Shown: one piece after another, positions 56,223 through 64,000 of the stretch
How the letters are laid out: each line of letters opens with the position of its first letter
Position numbering within the stretch: the stretch's first letter is position 1
Assembly (NCBI RefSeq): GCF_025244765.1
Contig: NZ_CP104209.1
Coordinates: 2,362,501 to 2,426,500, forward strand
Source: Empedobacter stercoris
GTDB lineage: Bacteria > Bacteroidota > Bacteroidia > Flavobacteriales > Weeksellaceae
Length of the DNA: 64,000 nucleotides
Direction: 5' to 3'
The notes under the pieces: generated by a model
The model's database searches: none
Told to the model about the DNA's origin: nothing
The model's input: the letters and a program-made list of their open reading frames with translations, nothing else
Position numbers and translations under genes: made by a program

Positions 56223-56505
56223 ATTGAGATAAAACATCTCTAATTTCTGTGTTTTTATCAAATTGTGCTTTTGCAAAAGGACACAAAGGAATAACTTTAA
56301 TATTATTATTTCTTGTCCAATCAACCAAGGCTAATAAAACTTTTTTACCAATACCTTGTCCGCCATAAGCTTCATCAACTTCTGTATGATCGATGATGAT
56401 TTTATCATCTCCAGCCCAAACATAACTCATTTCTCCAGCTTTTTTATCGCCATCTAAAATGGCAAAAGCGCCATTTTTTTTATCATCAATTTGTTTAATT
56501 TCCAT
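56221..56505 (-). CDS. Small GNAT-family N-acetyltransferase
   Basis: A 94-residue GNAT-type protein of the short YjdJ-like class: HTEVDEAYGGQGIGKKVLLALVDWTR (broken here: the acetyl-CoA loop is GGQGIGKK) and the C-terminal VIPLCPFAKAQFDKN. The length is normal for this class. Substrate unknown. It starts 24 bp after the pirin gene, so the two are probably one operon. Confidence 0.88.
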   Translation of the reverse strand: MEIKQIDDKKNGAFAILDGDKKAGEMSYVWAGDDKIIIDHTEVDEAYGGQGIGKKVLLALVDWTRNNNIKVIPLCPFAKAQFDKNTEIRDVLSQ

Positions 56506-56529
56506 CTAATATATTTTTAAGTTGAATAT

Positions 56530-57402
56530 TTAATCTTCTAATGTACCAAATTTTCCGTGATTGTAATCGTCAAATGCTTCACGAATTTGCTCTTGTGTAT
56601 TCATTACAAATGGACCGTATGATGCGATTGGCTCATTTAGAGGTTCTCCACTCAAAATAAGTACCACACTACTTTCAGTCGCTTCGATTGTAAAATCTTC
56701 TCCTTCATTAGTAAACAATAACAAATGATCTGTTGGAACAATTTCTTGCTCATTCACTTTTACTTCACCTTCAATAACCAATAAAACTGTATTGTAATGT
56801 GCTGGGAAACTAAAATTCGCTTTACCACCTTCATTTAATTTTGCATTCAACATATGAACAGGAGAAAAAGTAGATGCAGCACCTTTTGCTTGGTTATATT
56901 CACCAGCTATAACTTCTACAAATCCATTTTCAACTTCAACAGTTGGAATATCTTTGTGTGCAATGGCTTGATATTTAGGCGCACTCATTTTATCCTTTGC
57001 AGGGAGATTTACCCATAATTGAACCATTTGAAAAATTCCTCCTTTTTTGTAAAACTCTTCTGCATGATATTCTTTGTGTAAAACTCCTGACGCAGCTGTC
57101 ATCCATTGTACATCGCCTTGATGAATTGTTCCACCTCCGCCAGCACTGTCATGATGAGAAACACTTCCTTGATAAGCGATTGTTACGGTTTCGAAACCAC
57201 GATGCGGATGTACACCAACACCTTTTGGTTTGTCCGTTGCAAGAAAATCAAATTTTGAATTGTAATCCAACATAATAAAAGGATCCATTCTTCTCATGTC
57301 TAAATGATAACCGCTCGGAATAAAGTTATGAACTCTAAATCCATCTCCTACGAAATGAGGCTCTCTTGGAGCGATAACCGCTTCTATATTTTTTGTGTTC
57401 AT
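56530..57402 (-). CDS. Pirin family protein
   Basis: A 290-residue bicupin. The N-terminal cupin carries the metal-binding residues in HPHRGFETVTI, QGSVSHHDSAGG and the later VLHKEYHAEEF. The C-terminal Pirin_C domain follows, with GEPLNEPIASYGPFVMNT. Bacterial pirins bind metal and some have quercetinase activity; the role here is unknown. A TAAATTTG promoter element is at 57435-57428 on the minus strand. Confidence 0.93.
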   Translation of the reverse strand: MNTKNIEAVIAPREPHFVGDGFRVHNFIPSGYHLDMRRMDPFIMLDYNSKFDFLATDKPKGVGVHPHRGFETVTIAYQGSVSHHDSAGGGGTIHQGDVQWMTAASGVLHKEYHAEEFYKKGGIFQMVQLWVNLPAKDKMSAPKYQAIAHKDIPTVEVENGFVEVIAGEYNQAKGAASTFSPVHMLNAKLNEGGKANFSFPAHYNTVLLVIEGEVKVNEQEIVPTDHLLLFTNEGEDFTIEATESSVVLILSGEPLNEPIASYGPFVMNTQEQIREAFDDYNHGKFGTLED

Positions 57403-57557
57403 AATGATGTTTTTTTATTTTCTTATACAAATTTACAATTCCAATGTATTGATTGTATTGATGTAGGGTAAGAAGTTTTAATTGAATAAGTTAACATATA
57501 TCAATGGTTTGTATGATCTGTTAAATTTAAATAGTTCTAAAATATAGATGAACGATG

Positions 57558-57586
57558 TTTGTCTAATTATTGTTTTTTTATATTTG
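57558..57586 (+). promoter_or_regulatory. Promoter of the frameshifted lipoprotein gene
   Basis: TTTG (57558-57561), 17 bp, TATATTTG (57579-57586): a consensus-like Bacteroidetes promoter 29 bp before the ATG. Confidence 0.7.
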
Positions 57587-57615
57587 GTTGTATCTATCTA
57601 ACAAAATAAATAAAA

Positions 57616-58097
57616 ATGAAAAAAAATTCAATAGTTTTAGGTGTATTTGCATTAGTTACATTAGGATCTTGTAAAAATGAAACACCTCAAGAAAAAGCGC
57701 AAAAAGAGTCACAGAAAGCTTTAGACAAAGCGTATGATGCAAACGAAGCAAATCAAGTTGCGACAAAGCTGTAGTAAAATCAGATATTGCAACAGTTATT
57801 TATACAGATATTGCTGCCGCAAATGCTGCTGTTGCTAAAATTCCGATGCCTGCATTGTTAAATGATAAAGCTAAAAAATTAGCAAGTGATTTGGGTAAAG
57901 CGTTGATTGATCGTATTAATGTAAAAGACGCAAAAGAAATAGAGAAATATGAAAAGAAAATTACTGATTTGAAAAATGATGTTGAAAAAGCTTATCAAGA
58001 CAGTAAAATAAATGTTGAGGATCGTGATGCAATCAAAACATATATCGAAGATTGTGTAAGAGCTGCAGTAGCTACTGTTGTAGCTATACATTCTTAA
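57616..58097 (+). pseudogene. Frameshifted small lipoprotein gene
   Basis: The ORF opens with MKKNSIVLGVFALVTLGSCK (lipobox Cys at 19) and continues with a Lys/Glu/Ala-rich helix to a premature TAG at 57772-57774. In the next frame the protein resumes as KAVVKSDIATVIYTDIAAA and runs to the stop at 58097. Restoring a single A in the ACAAAG context near 57765 gives one continuous protein of about 160 residues. I do not recognise the family; the body is predicted helical. The good promoter and single lesion suggest a recent mutation, a sequencing error or programmed slippage. Confidence 0.7.
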
Positions 58098-58121
58098 TAT
58101 TCTTTTTATAGAAGTATAAAG

Positions 58122-58145
58122 CCCACCTCAATTGAGGTGGGTTTA
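58122..58145 (+). terminator. Terminator after the frameshifted lipoprotein gene
   Basis: Perfect palindrome CCCACCTCAATTGAGGTGGG followed by TTTA, 24 bp after the gene end; it may also serve the SWIM gene from the other side. Confidence 0.7.
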
Positions 58146-58150
58146 GTTAT

Positions 58151-58297
58151 ATATAATAAATTCTCATCAACCATATTAGGAAGTGTAACCTTTAGCAAAG
58201 GCTCTTCTTCCATGGCACGTTTTGTCGAAAAGATAGCTTCATCGTTTCAGTTTCACATCCCAATGTATATTGATTTTAAACTGTTTTCAGCATCAGA
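58151..58297 (-). pseudogene. Decayed duplicate of the hutU 3' end
   Basis: About 147 bp match positions 60021-60197 (the last ~175 bp of hutU, including its stop codon) with scattered substitutions and a deletion of about 30 bp. The readable part encodes KRAMEEEPLLKVTLPNMVDE, identical to the HutU C terminus. It lies on the far side of the SWIM-finger gene in the same orientation, so the two copies bracket that gene as direct repeats. Confidence 0.88.
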
Positions 58298-58350
58298 ATT
58301 TTATTCAACTGTTTATTTCAGGTCTATGAGATCACAATTAAACAAATAAA

Positions 58351-60015
58351 TTAGTCAAGTAGTTTTTCTATAAATTCATTATTCTGAATTCTAATTTTTA
58401 TAAAATTATCGCTATTAATTAAAAAATCTAAATATTTTTTAATAAGTATATCGCCGTATGATTTTTTAATTTTATTGATTAAATCAAGTTCCATATCTTT
58501 TTGAGAAGAATAACTGTAGAGATAAGCTAAACGTTTAAGTAAATTTATTAAGAAGGTATTTTTGTTAAATAAAAAGAGTTGATCAAAATAACATAAAATT
58601 ATTTCAGCTGGAACATAATTACTTATTACATCGATCATTTTTTTATACTCCTTTTCAGCATCTAATATCTTAAAATATAAATCAATACAATCATCTGATT
58701 CGTAAAAATTTATTTTAAGATTAGTAAGTGTTTTCGTTCTGAATTTTTTAAACTTTTCTTCTTCATTTAAATGATTTTTTATAAAAAGAAAATCTTCTAA
58801 TGATGGATTGTAAGGGAATTTTAAAAGTTTTATTTCTGTATATTTAGGCAAATCATTTGTCTGTTTATAAAGTTTTTCTAGAATATTGTAATAAGGGTAG
58901 TTGTATTTTTCTTTAGAATTGTTTGAAATAATATCTTTACAATAAGCTTCTACAGCAATATGGTCAGTTTTCATTAGTTCTTCTAAAATCATTAAATTAT
59001 AGTCATTTTGATAAATTGATGGTTTGAAATAATCTTTTATTTCTGTAAACAACTCTGTCTCTATCATGATTTGTAGAAAGAATGTCTGAATCTCTATGTT
59101 ATAATTTATATTTTCTTTATGCCATTTTTTTAGGTAATTTAGAAGGTGTTGTCCGATAATTTTTTTTCTCTCTGTAGTCGCTTGATAATATATTTCTTTA
59201 TTTATTTCAAAATCATTTACAGTTATATTATCCATATTAAGGAAGTTGCTCCAATGATCAAGTACAACGTTTTTCCATTGTTCTTCTACTGCTATTTTAT
59301 TGATCCTAAAAGCATATTTTTCTATAATAGCGTAAACATATTTTTCTAATCTTTTACTTGTTGTACCCGAGTTAAAATGAAAAGAAAGTAATAAATCACA
59401 TATTCTTATAATTAGTGGTTTTGCGATTTCTGTCGTCTTAATAATGCAATCTATATAAGCAAATACAGGTTCAAGAGCAATTTGTAGTAAATCGATTATC
59501 TTTTTTACTTCGGATATTTCTACTTTCCTTTTTTTACCTATTATTGAGGTTATTGTATCTTTTATTAATTGTTCTACTTCATCAAGAGAATACTCTTTTT
59601 GTTTTTGAGAAAATGATAACATGAAATATTGTTCAGCTTCTCTATTTGTATTAAAAAAATCAAGTAACCATTTTCTTAAATCTTCTTCTTCAATTAGTTT
59701 AAGTAAAGTTTCGCTCTCTTTTTCTTTTTTTATGCGAGTTTTTTTAACAGGTTTTAAAGAGGTAAGTTTTACGATTTCTTCTAGCATTTTTTTTTGATGA
59801 ATACACCAAGATTCGTTACTTCCACAATCACAAGAATGGGAAGTAACTTCTTTATTTTTGATTACTATATTTACATCGTAACTATTTGACTGGTCATCTA
59901 CAAAAGCAATAAAGTTCCCTTTTTTTTCTTCTTCTAATTCTCTAATTTCGAGTTTTTTAATATCTCTTTTGTTTTGAGAAGAAATTAATTTGAGTAAATT
60001 TTCAATAGTATTCAT
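58351..60015 (-). CDS. SWIM zinc-finger protein of unknown function
   Basis: A 554-residue protein. Near the N terminus the SWIM motif CxCx6CxH is complete (C62, C64, C71, H73 in SHSCDCGSNESWCIHQ), preceded by two beta strands. The rest is Lys/Ile/Asn-rich and helical, with repeat-like segments of tetratricopeptide character; no enzymatic motif is visible. SWIM domains bind nucleic acid or protein. It is clearly more A+T-rich than hutU. The start is 6 bp after the hutU stop, and the gene is bracketed by hutU and a decayed copy of its 3' end, so it looks inserted. Confidence 0.8.
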   Translation of the reverse strand: MNTIENLLKLISSQNKRDIKKLEIRELEEEKKGNFIAFVDDQSNSYDVNIVIKNKEVTSHSCDCGSNESWCIHQKKMLEEIVKLTSLKPVKKTRIKKEKESETLLKLIEEEDLRKWLLDFFNTNREAEQYFMLSFSQKQKEYSLDEVEQLIKDTITSIIGKKRKVEISEVKKIIDLLQIALEPVFAYIDCIIKTTEIAKPLIIRICDLLLSFHFNSGTTSKRLEKYVYAIIEKYAFRINKIAVEEQWKNVVLDHWSNFLNMDNITVNDFEINKEIYYQATTERKKIIGQHLLNYLKKWHKENINYNIEIQTFFLQIMIETELFTEIKDYFKPSIYQNDYNLMILEELMKTDHIAVEAYCKDIISNNSKEKYNYPYYNILEKLYKQTNDLPKYTEIKLLKFPYNPSLEDFLFIKNHLNEEEKFKKFRTKTLTNLKINFYESDDCIDLYFKILDAEKEYKKMIDVISNYVPAEIILCYFDQLFLFNKNTFLINLLKRLAYLYSYSSQKDMELDLINKIKKSYGDILIKKYLDFLINSDNFIKIRIQNNEFIEKLLD

Positions 60016-60021
60016 AAGCTT

Positions 60022-62001
60022 TTATAATAAATTTTCATCAACCATATTAGGAAGTGTAACCTTTAGCAAAGGTTCTTCTTCCATAGCGCGTTTAATCGCA
60101 AAAATAGCTTCGTCATTTCTTGCCCAAGAACGTCGAGCAATTCCATTGTTCACATCCCAATGTAACATTGATTTTAAACGGTTTTCAGCATCTGAAGATC
60201 CATCTAACAGCATTCCAAAACCACCGTTGATTACTTCGCCCCAACCAACGCCACCACCGTTGTGAATAGAAACCCAAGTTGCGCCACGGAAACTATCCCC
60301 AATAACATTATGAATCGCCATATCAGCTGTAAATTTTGAACCATCATAAATGTTAGACGTTTCGCGAAAAGGAGAATCTGTTCCCGAAACATCATGATGA
60401 TCACGACCTAAAACAACTGGCTCTATTTCGCCTTTCGCAATTGCATCGTTAAAGGCTTTCGCAATTTTGATTCGTCCTTCTGCATCTGCATATAAAATTC
60501 GAGCTTGCGATCCAACAACCAATTTATTTTCTTGCGCACCTTTTATCCACGTAATATTATCTTGCATCTGTTGTTGAATTTCAGCAGGAGAATGTTGCAT
60601 AATCTTTTCTAAAACTTGACAAGCGATTTCGTCGGTTTTTAGTAAATCTTCTGGTTTTCCAGAAGTACAGACCCAACGGAATGGTCCAAATCCGTAATCG
60701 AAACACATTGGACCCATAATATCTTGTACATACGAAGGATATTTGAAATCGATTCCGTTTTCTGCCATAACATCCGCTCCAGCACGAGAAGCTTCTAATA
60801 AAAAGGCATTTCCATAATCAAAAAAATACGTTCCTTTTGCAGTATGTTTATTAACCGCAGCAGCATGACGACGAAGAGATTCTTGGACTTTTTCTTTGAA
60901 TAACTCTGGGTTTTCGGCCATCATTTGATTTGATTCTTCTAATGTTAATCCAACCGGATAATAACCACCAGCCCAAGGATTATGCAAAGAAGTTTGATCT
61001 GATCCTAAATCAATATAAACGTTTTCTTGGTCAAATTTTTCCCAAACATCAACGATATTTCCATCATAAGCAATCGAAACAACTTCTTTATCTGCTTTAG
61101 CTTTTTTTACACGAGCGACTAATTCATCCAAGTCTGAAATTACTTCGTCCACCCAACCTTGTTCGTGGCGTTTCCAAGTCGCTGCTGGATTAACTTCTGC
61201 AGTAACAGATACCACTCCTGCAATATTTCCTGCTTTTGGTTGAGCTCCAGACATTCCGCCTAAACCAGCCGTAACAAATAATTTTCCTGCTGTTCCTTTA
61301 TCATCAATTTTACGACAACCATTCAAAACAGTAATCGTTGTTCCATGTACAATTCCTTGCGGACCAATATACATGTAACTTCCTGCCGTCATTTGTCCGT
61401 ATTGAGAAACGCCTAATGCATTCATTTTTTCCCAATCATCAGGTTGCGAATAATTAGGAATGACCATTCCATTCGTAACGACAACACGAGGCGCATTTTT
61501 GTGTGAAGGAAACAATCCCATTGGATGACCAGAATACATGACCAATGTTTGTTCGTCTGTCATTTCAGACAAATATTTCATTGTTAACAGATATTGTGCC
61601 CAGTTTTGGAAAACTGCACCATTTCCACCATAGGTGATTAATTCTTCTGGATGTTGTGCAACTGCTTGATCCAAATTATTTTGAATCATTAATTGAATTG
61701 CTTTTGCTTGTTCCGAATTTCCTGGATAATCTGTAATTGGACGTGCAAAAATTTTGTAATCAGGCATCAAACGATACATATAAATACGCCCGAAATCTTC
61801 TAATTCTTGTTTAAATTCTGGAATTAATTCAGCATGATGAATAGGCTCGAAATAGCGTAAAGCATTTTTAAGTGCTAATTTTTTTTCTTCCTTAGATAAT
61901 ATTTCTTTACGCTTTGGTGCGTGACTTATATTAGGATCTCTCTCTTTTTTTTGAGGTAAAACAGAAGGAATACCTTGTTTTATTTGTTCTTGAAAAGTCA
62001 T
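60022..62001 (-). CDS. hutU: Urocanate hydratase
   Basis: A 659-residue NAD-dependent enzyme, the second step of histidine degradation (urocanate to imidazolone propionate). The family motifs are QLLTMKYLSEMTDEQ-like (QYLLTMKYLSEMTDEQTL), YSGHPMGLFPS, the NAD loop GLGGMSGAQPKAG and DLGSDQTSLHNPWAGGYYP. The length is the longer type usual in Bacteroidetes, against about 555 in proteobacteria. hutH lies upstream on the same strand with two small membrane genes in between. Its 3' end is duplicated at 58151-58297. Confidence 0.96.
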   Translation of the reverse strand: MTFQEQIKQGIPSVLPQKKERDPNISHAPKRKEILSKEEKKLALKNALRYFEPIHHAELIPEFKQELEDFGRIYMYRLMPDYKIFARPITDYPGNSEQAKAIQLMIQNNLDQAVAQHPEELITYGGNGAVFQNWAQYLLTMKYLSEMTDEQTLVMYSGHPMGLFPSHKNAPRVVVTNGMVIPNYSQPDDWEKMNALGVSQYGQMTAGSYMYIGPQGIVHGTTITVLNGCRKIDDKGTAGKLFVTAGLGGMSGAQPKAGNIAGVVSVTAEVNPAATWKRHEQGWVDEVISDLDELVARVKKAKADKEVVSIAYDGNIVDVWEKFDQENVYIDLGSDQTSLHNPWAGGYYPVGLTLEESNQMMAENPELFKEKVQESLRRHAAAVNKHTAKGTYFFDYGNAFLLEASRAGADVMAENGIDFKYPSYVQDIMGPMCFDYGFGPFRWVCTSGKPEDLLKTDEIACQVLEKIMQHSPAEIQQQMQDNITWIKGAQENKLVVGSQARILYADAEGRIKIAKAFNDAIAKGEIEPVVLGRDHHDVSGTDSPFRETSNIYDGSKFTADMAIHNVIGDSFRGATWVSIHNGGGVGWGEVINGGFGMLLDGSSDAENRLKSMLHWDVNNGIARRSWARNDEAIFAIKRAMEEEPLLKVTLPNMVDENLL

Positions 62002-62054
62002 TTTTTTTGTGTTTTTATGTTTTGCGTTAAACGCTATAAGTTTTACGATTTTTT

Positions 62055-62085
62055 GTTGTTATTCTGAACTTGTCGAGGAATCTCG
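62055..62085. repeat. REP-like palindrome
   Basis: ATTCTGAACTTGTCGAGGAAT, a partial palindrome of the TCATTCTGA...AGAAT type, between DUF2809 and hutU. Confidence 0.6.
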
Positions 62086-62091
62086 TTCAAA

Positions 62092-62466
62092 TTACATTTC
62101 TTTCTTCAAATCTTTATCAATAAAAAATAATAGGATAAATCCGACAAAATAACAAAGTAAATCAATCCACGAAAATGATGTTCCGATAATTATTCGAGCT
62201 GCTTTGTTATGTCCTAGACCAATCATTTCTACAAAATTAAAATATTGTAAAATTTCAACTACAAAAGAAAAAATCAACGTAAAAATGGCAATGTTAATTG
62301 CTTTTGTGTTGATAAATGTTTTGATAAAATAGTAAATAAAAATCACGACTAAAATATCACCAACAAAAGGACGAATGATTTTGTCTTTGATGTACAATGC
62401 AATAATTACTTCAATCAAAAAGATAATAATTGCAATTATGAATGATTTTTTATCGAGTTTGAACAT
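62092..62466 (-). CDS. DUF2809 membrane protein
   Basis: A 124-residue protein with four membrane helices and the DUF2809 pattern FVVEILQYFNFVEMIG and TSFSWIDLLCYFVGFI. Distantly VanZ-like. Function unknown. It is strand-aligned with the hut genes but separated from hutU and from the next gene by REP-like sequences, so it may be a passenger in the hut region. Confidence 0.85.
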   Translation of the reverse strand: MFKLDKKSFIIAIIIFLIEVIIALYIKDKIIRPFVGDILVVIFIYYFIKTFINTKAINIAIFTLIFSFVVEILQYFNFVEMIGLGHNKAARIIIGTSFSWIDLLCYFVGFILLFFIDKDLKKEM

Positions 62467-62484
62467 ATTTTCTCTTTTAAGATG

Positions 62485-62512
62485 AGAAGCTGAAATAAAT
62501 TCAGCTTGACAT
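62485..62512. repeat. REP-like palindrome
   Basis: AAGCTGAA, loop ATAAA, TTCAGCTT, then GACATTT: the same class of palindrome in reverse orientation. Confidence 0.6.
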
Positions 62513-62552
62513 TTGGTTTTAATTCAGAAAAAGAATTCCTAATGAAATTTTG

Positions 62553-62582
62553 AGTATCATTCTGAACTCATTTCAGAATCGC
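62553..62582. repeat. REP-like palindrome
   Basis: TCATTCTGAACTCATTTCAG followed by AATCGC: a stem ATTCTGAA / TTTCAGAAT, just after the end of the small membrane gene. Confidence 0.6.
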
Positions 62583-62583
62583 A

Positions 62584-62934
62584 TTAATTAGATATAATCT
62601 TAAAATAATCAATTAAAAATAACCCAAAACTACTAACAAGTAAAATCAATCCTATTAAATAAAAAATGAAATTATTGAAAGTAGTAGGTTGAATTATTTT
62701 GAATTTTATCAATATGAAAATTAAAACTATATTCAAAATTATACTAACTCCTATTATAGAAATTAAAATTAAGAAGAAGTGTTGATTTTCAAATAAATCA
62801 GATGATAGAAAAAATAAAGCAATTGATATTAAGCTTGTAATAAATAAAAAATATCCAGCCTTATCTTTTTGAGTATTTTCTTTATTAAAATTTGGTGCTG
62901 AAATAAAATCTAAAATAGCTTGAATTATATCCAT
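62584..62934 (-). CDS. Hypothetical membrane protein
   Basis: A 116-residue protein that I do not recognise, with three hydrophobic helices (about 30-48, 52-76 and 88-112) after a short charged N terminus. It is A+T-rich and lies between hutH and DUF2809, with REP-like palindromes on both sides. No function can be proposed. Confidence 0.65.
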   Translation of the reverse strand: MDIIQAILDFISAPNFNKENTQKDKAGYFLFITSLISIALFFLSSDLFENQHFFLILISIIGVSIILNIVLIFILIKFKIIQPTTFNNFIFYLIGLILLVSSFGLFLIDYFKIISN

Positions 62935-62939
62935 AATCT

Positions 62940-62967
62940 GTCATTCTGAGCTTGTCGAAGAATCTAA
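62940..62967. repeat. REP-like palindrome
   Basis: TGTCATTCTGAGCTTGTCGA followed by AGAATC: the best-conserved copy of the family in this window, between hutH and the small membrane gene. Confidence 0.65.
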
Positions 62968-64000
62968 AACTTCATGATTAATTTTTTGAAATCTTTAGTT
63001 TGTAATAAATCGATAATAGCATTGATATCATCACCAATTAAGCGATCATCTTCTAATTTTGGACAAACCGAACGAACTTTTGTGAAAACTTCTTCTAAGA
63101 AAGCACTTGTTTTACGTGGTCTTCTAAATTCTAAACCTTGGCAAGAGTACATTAATTCGATTGCTAAAATACGTTCTACGTTGTCTAAGACTTGGTTGAA
63201 TTTTCGTCCAGAAATACTTCCCATTGAAACGTGATCTTCTTGTCCTAAAGATGTTGGAATACTATCAGCAGATGCAGGGAAACACAACGTTTTGTTTTCT
63301 GTACAAAGCGCGGCAGAAGTGTATTGAGGAATCATAAATCCAGAATTTAACCCAGAACTTTCTGTCAATAATTTTGGTAATCCATATTTTCCTTCGATTA
63401 ATAAATATTGACGACGATCCGAAATATTTCCTAATTCAGAGGCTGCAATTGTCGCATAATCTAACACCATTGCTAATGGTTGTCCGTGAAAGTTTCCACC
63501 TGAAATAGCATCTTTATCCGAAACAACGATTGGATTATCCGTAACAGAATTTAATTCGATTTCAGCTAATTCTTGTAAATGGAAAAATGCATTTCGTGAC
63601 GCGCCATGAACTTGTGGCATGCAACGCAACGAATAGGGGTCTTGTACACGACCACATTCTGCATGAGAGAAAGCAATTTCAGAACCTTTTAATAAATTTC
63701 TCATACGTTCTGCAACCAACAATGTTCCTTTGAATGGGCGAACTTGGTGTAATTCTTCTTCGAATGGACGAGGCGAACCTTCGTAAGCTTCTAATGATAA
63801 AGCGCCTGCGACGTCAGCTAAATTCAATAAATATTCAAATTTCTCTAATCCGTGTAAGGCATGAGATAAGATGAATTGTGTTCCATTGATTAATCCTAAA
63901 CCTTCTTTTGCGGATAAGTTTAATGGTTGTAGATTATGTTTGGCTAAAGCTTCTTTTGTCGAAACAATTGTATCGCCATCCCAAACTTTTCCTTCGCCGA
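62964..64000 (-). CDS. hutH: Histidine ammonia-lyase, C-terminal part (runs off the window)
   Basis: The reading frame is open from 62964 to the right edge, about 344 residues, starting GEGKVWDGDTIVSTKEA. The Ala-Ser-Gly triad that forms the MIO cofactor lies just upstream of this segment in the family and is outside the window. Family motifs seen are LINGTQFILSHAL, EVRPFKG-like (HQVRPFKGTL), QDPYSLRCMPQVHGASRNAF, the GNFHGQPLAM loop, and QEDHVSMGSISGRK. It deaminates histidine to urocanate, feeding HutU. A start inside (63827, TTG) is not credible. Confidence 0.95.
   Translation of the reverse strand, partial: GEGKVWDGDTIVSTKEALAKHNLQPLNLSAKEGLGLINGTQFILSHALHGLEKFEYLLNLADVAGALSLEAYEGSPRPFEEELHQVRPFKGTLLVAERMRNLLKGSEIAFSHAECGRVQDPYSLRCMPQVHGASRNAFFHLQELAEIELNSVTDNPIVVSDKDAISGGNFHGQPLAMVLDYATIAASELGNISDRRQYLLIEGKYGLPKLLTESSGLNSGFMIPQYTSAALCTENKTLCFPASADSIPTSLGQEDHVSMGSISGRKFNQVLDNVERILAIELMYSCQGLEFRRPRKTSAFLEEVFTKVRSVCPKLEDDRLIGDDINAIIDLLQTKDFKKLIMKF

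Noticed and set aside
58137-58349. Plus-strand ORF of 70 residues
   Set aside because: It is the antisense reading of the decayed hutU 3'-end copy; the equivalent antisense ORF exists over hutU itself.
1-64000. tRNA or rRNA genes
   Set aside because: No segment with a T-loop GTTCGA context and matching acceptor ends was seen by eye; a tRNA scan would settle it.

Overview
This window looks like an ordinary chromosomal stretch of an AT-rich member of the Flavobacteriia. The evidence is a type IX secretion/gliding set (sprA, gldB, gldC), a fused CcoN-CcoO oxidase subunit, DUF2490 and T9SS sorting-domain proteins, very weak Shine-Dalgarno signals, and repeated promoters of the Bacteroidetes form TTTG-N17..23-TAnnTTTG. 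A Weeksellaceae member (Empedobacter-like) is my best guess; that is inference from gene content only. No rRNA, tRNA or CRISPR array was recognised.

Layout. 1-5.3 kb: a minus-strand operon (ankyrin protein, DUF2271, PepSY/flavin reductase) divergent from a DUF2490 protein. 5.35-13.85 kb: a complete histidine operon on the minus strand, hisG-D-C-[four-helix-bundle gene]-B-H-A-F-IE. It is preceded by a short leader peptide with six consecutive His codons and an overlapping terminator/antiterminator, a classical attenuator. Every his spacer except the overlapping hisF/hisIE junction carries 8-nt-periodic TAAG/CTTA arrays; six of the seven arrays are bipartite and can fold into long imperfect hairpins. 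13.95-14.84 kb: a broken T9SS cargo gene. 15-26.5 kb: hflX, a DsrE-like protein, a Crp/Fnr regulator and the cbb3 oxidase assembly and structural genes (ccoI, ccoS, ccoNO, ccoQ, ccoP; then ccoG, ccoH and a TauE/DsbD-like membrane protein). 26.5-36 kb: an MBL-fold protein, ruvA, the giant sprA, gcvH and a VanZ protein.

36-38 kb is an accessory spot. It holds two truncated ORFs joined at a scar, an IS110-family element whose 5' non-coding end folds like a bridge RNA, and 21 perfect copies of a 7-bp repeat directly behind nadE. 38-46 kb: nadE, gldB-gldC, a TolC-type protein, tsaB, DUF423, cytochrome b561, YceI and an orphan ABC ATPase. 46-54.4 kb: mscS-pdxJ-hydrolase on the minus strand, DUF456, then rimP-nusA-infB with an attenuator-like hairpin in the rimP leader. 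54.5-58 kb: gamma-glutamyltransferase, GNAT, pirin and a frameshifted lipoprotein gene.

58-64 kb: histidine degradation genes. hutU is followed by a SWIM-finger gene that is bracketed by hutU and a decayed duplicate of the hutU 3' end, as if inserted there. hutH runs off the right edge. The window thus holds both His synthesis, controlled by charged tRNA-His through attenuation, and His breakdown. REP-like palindromes cluster between hutH and hutU.

The points most worth following up are the his attenuator, the octamer hairpin arrays that fill the his operon spacers, the predicted IS110 bridge RNA, the heptamer array and the hutU 3'-end duplication.
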